Below, piece by piece: positions 21,655 through 22,734 of a stretch of DNA of 22,734 nucleotides. The stretch comes from CAYLHB01 sp964383505 (GTDB lineage Bacteria; Patescibacteriota; Minisyncoccia; Phycocordibacterales; UBA12088). The first letter of the stretch is position 1, and the number at the start of each line of letters is the position of its first letter. The stretch is taken from assembly GCA_964383505.1 (NCBI GenBank), contig CAYLHB010000014.1, forward strand, positions 1 through 22,734, written 5' to 3'. The position numbers and the translations under genes are program-made. The notes under the pieces are model-generated. The model saw only the letters and a program-made list of their open reading frames with translations. It did not search any database and was not told where the DNA came from.

Positions 21655-21711
21655 GACATTAGGTGTTGAAACACCCCTGTACGAACCATGTTTGATGGTA
21701 ACATAGTTAGT

Positions 21712-21717
21712 TATAAT
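21712..21717 (+). promoter_or_regulatory. -10 box of the decayed HTH gene
   Basis: TATAAT (21712-21717) is a perfect -10 box, 7 nt before the ATG at 21725. It supports 21725 as the original start, which puts the original gene out of frame with the rest by one base. Confidence 0.5.
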
Positions 21718-21724
21718 AGTTCTT

Positions 21725-22419
21725 ATGCTACCAAAAAAGACATGCGCCCAAAGGCAATCTCGCTTCGTCGGCAAGGTAAAACGTATGGAGAGATACGTGC
21801 AGTAGTCCCGGTGGCAAAATCAACATTATCAATTTGACTTCGGGATGTTGGCCTTGCTTTGAAACAAGAGCAACGCGTAACGCGTAAACGTATTGAGGCA
21901 TAGCGTAAGGGTGCGGTCGTACGTAAAGCGGATAGGATTCAACGCGAGTTGCAGGCGATACGCGCCGGATACAATGAGGTTGGGAAGGTATCTTTCCGTG
22001 AACTACAGCTCATAGGGGCGGTCTTGTATTGGGCTGAAGGATCAAAAGCAAAGCCACACAGCGTGAGTGTTGGTCTCGATTTTTCAAATAGTGATCCTGC
22101 TATGGTAAGGATATATCTACAGTGGCTCATACGAGTATTGCTTGTTCCACAAGATTGGATTCTGCTTAGTTTGTACATTCACGAAACCTCACGCTCTTGT
22201 ATAAAAGAAGTAACCGCGCATTGGAATAAAGAAGTGGCACAACAAGGGGTTTGCATTACTTACGTGTATCTAAAAAAACACAAACTGACAACAAATCGTA
22301 AAAATATCGGGGAAAATTACCATGGAACATTGAGGATTAAGGTCAAAAAAAGTACCGAGTTGGCTAGGAGGGTGCGGGGGTGGATTTATGGTATAAGTAG
22401 CTCTTATAGGTTACATTAG
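21725..22419 (+). pseudogene. Decayed HTH / 'WAEGSK'-family gene with two stops and a frameshift
   Basis: From 21742 one frame gives MRPKAISLRRQGKTYGEIR, then VVPVAKSTLSI, a TGA at 21835-21837, LRDVGLALKQEQRVTRKRIEA, a TAG at 21901-21903, then RKGAVVRKADRIQRELQAIR and an open run to 22419 containing LIGAVLYWAEGSK, a FSNSDPAMVRIYLQWL block and KNIGENYHGTLRIKVKKS. I recall a widespread CPR/archaeal family with an N-terminal HTH (consensus near STLSLWLRDV) and this WAEGSK domain. The TGA stands where Trp is expected and the TAG where Gln is common; each needs one transition. The promoter-supported ATG at 21725 would be in frame only with one extra A in the run of six at 21733-21738. Three lesions point to decay. 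The function of the family is unknown. Confidence 0.7.
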
Positions 22420-22426
22420 AACATAT

Positions 22427-22498
22427 TGCCGGGTGGTGTAACGGTAGCACGACGCCCTTTGGAGGCGTGAGATCTTGGTTCGAATCCAAGCCCGGCAG
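22427..22498 (+). tRNA. tRNA-Gln (anticodon UUG), no encoded CCA
   Basis: Acceptor TGCCGGG (22427-22433) pairs with CCCGGCA (22491-22497). The short D arm is GTG/CAC. The anticodon stem ACGCC/GGCGT holds the loop CTTTGGA, with TTG at positions 34-36. The T arm is CTTGG/CCAAG with TTCGAAT. The discriminator is G (22498). The U1-A72 pair is the usual Gln identity feature. The next bases are CAG, so CCA is not encoded and must be added enzymatically, unlike tRNA-Ile at 6549. Confidence 0.93.
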
Positions 22499-22734
22499 CA
22501 GTCATGTGAGACAGACCGTGTCTCCTAAAATCGCTATATTTAGCAAGGTATATTTTGAACGAGTCATGGGCTCGAACTGTCTTGAGTGGGTCCTAGATCC
22601 CCTTGAGTCTTGTAGAAAACTTCAAATCTGGAGACAAGGCATCGAAGCAAGAATATTATTTACTAAGTAGTGACAGGTACCCTTTTTTAAGACACCTCTT
22701 CTGAGACTTTCAGTGTAGCATATTGCCTGGCGAA
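22499..22734. other. Unassigned 3' end of the window
   Basis: About 236 nt with no gene I can support. A hairpin GAGACA/TGTCTC lies about 22509-22525 just after the tRNA. A 34-codon frame (22566-22670, MGSNCLEWVLDPLESCRKLQ onward) has no recognisable similarity and no good start signal, and could be a fragment of a decayed gene. The sequence looks AT-richer than the core genes. Confidence 0.35.

Noticed and set aside
22467..22670. 67-codon frame overlapping tRNA-Gln
   Set aside because: Its start lies inside the tRNA; only the last 34 codons could be independent and they are not recognisable.
1..22734. CRISPR array, defence island, intact insertion sequence or prophage
   Set aside because: No regularly spaced repeats, cas, toxin-antitoxin, restriction, transposase or phage structural genes were recognised; the only mobile-like item is the decayed HTH gene at 21725-22419.

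Overview
The window looks like a chromosomal segment of a Patescibacteria (CPR) bacterium, most likely a Parcubacteria lineage of moderately high GC. The grounds are compact housekeeping genes, a DnaX without its zinc module, a ComF-type protein without the N-terminal Cys cluster, secreted proteins of types common in CPR genomes (a PPNGN-motif anchored protein; a protein with Ig-like repeats and a lamin-tail domain), and many promoters whose -10 box sits only 6-9 nt before the start codon. UGA is a normal stop here: it ends the ABC ATPase, dnaX and one phosphatase. The lineage call is inference from gene content, not from a marker-gene tree.

Layout. 1-905: the 3' end of an unknown gene, then an anchored extracellular protein. 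905-1155: no protein gene; a palindrome and a candidate structured RNA closed by a 14-position stem and followed by an intrinsic terminator. 1197-1601: a small membrane protein. 1637-2738 (minus): the infC-rpmI-rplT translation operon. 2854-4812: ftsH, divergent from infC. 4893-6467: a secreted lamin-tail protein. 6549-6624: tRNA-Ile(UAU). 6873-7529 (minus) and 7593-8735 (plus): comF-like and pilM, which look AT-richer than the flanks. 8857-12343: a MacA/MacB-type efflux system (adaptor, ATPase, permease) whose adaptor is cut after its membrane anchor by an in-frame UGA. 12362-12790 (minus): a GtrA-like protein. 12852-13117: a candidate attenuator with a 27-codon ORF. 13116-14036 (minus): CorA-like. 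14087-14521: Nudix. 14558-15937: the primary sigma factor with an unusual Lys/Ala-rich tail. 16080-19118: two beta-carbonic-anhydrase-like proteins flanking typA. 19246-21654: dnaX and two tandem histidine-phosphatase paralogues. 21725-22419: a decayed HTH/'WAEGSK' gene with a UGA, a UAG and a probable frameshift. 22427-22498: tRNA-Gln(UUG).

How the genes fit together. Most of the window is core information processing and protein quality control (infC, rpmI, rplT, typA, rpoD, dnaX, ftsH), interleaved with cell-surface functions (pilM, MacAB-like export, GtrA, secreted proteins). No defence system, CRISPR array or intact mobile element is visible. The items most worth a second look are the candidate RNA at 984-1155, the attenuator-like leader at 12852-12975, the stop codons inside two otherwise coherent genes, tRNA-Ile(UAU), and the recurrent leaderless promoter architecture.
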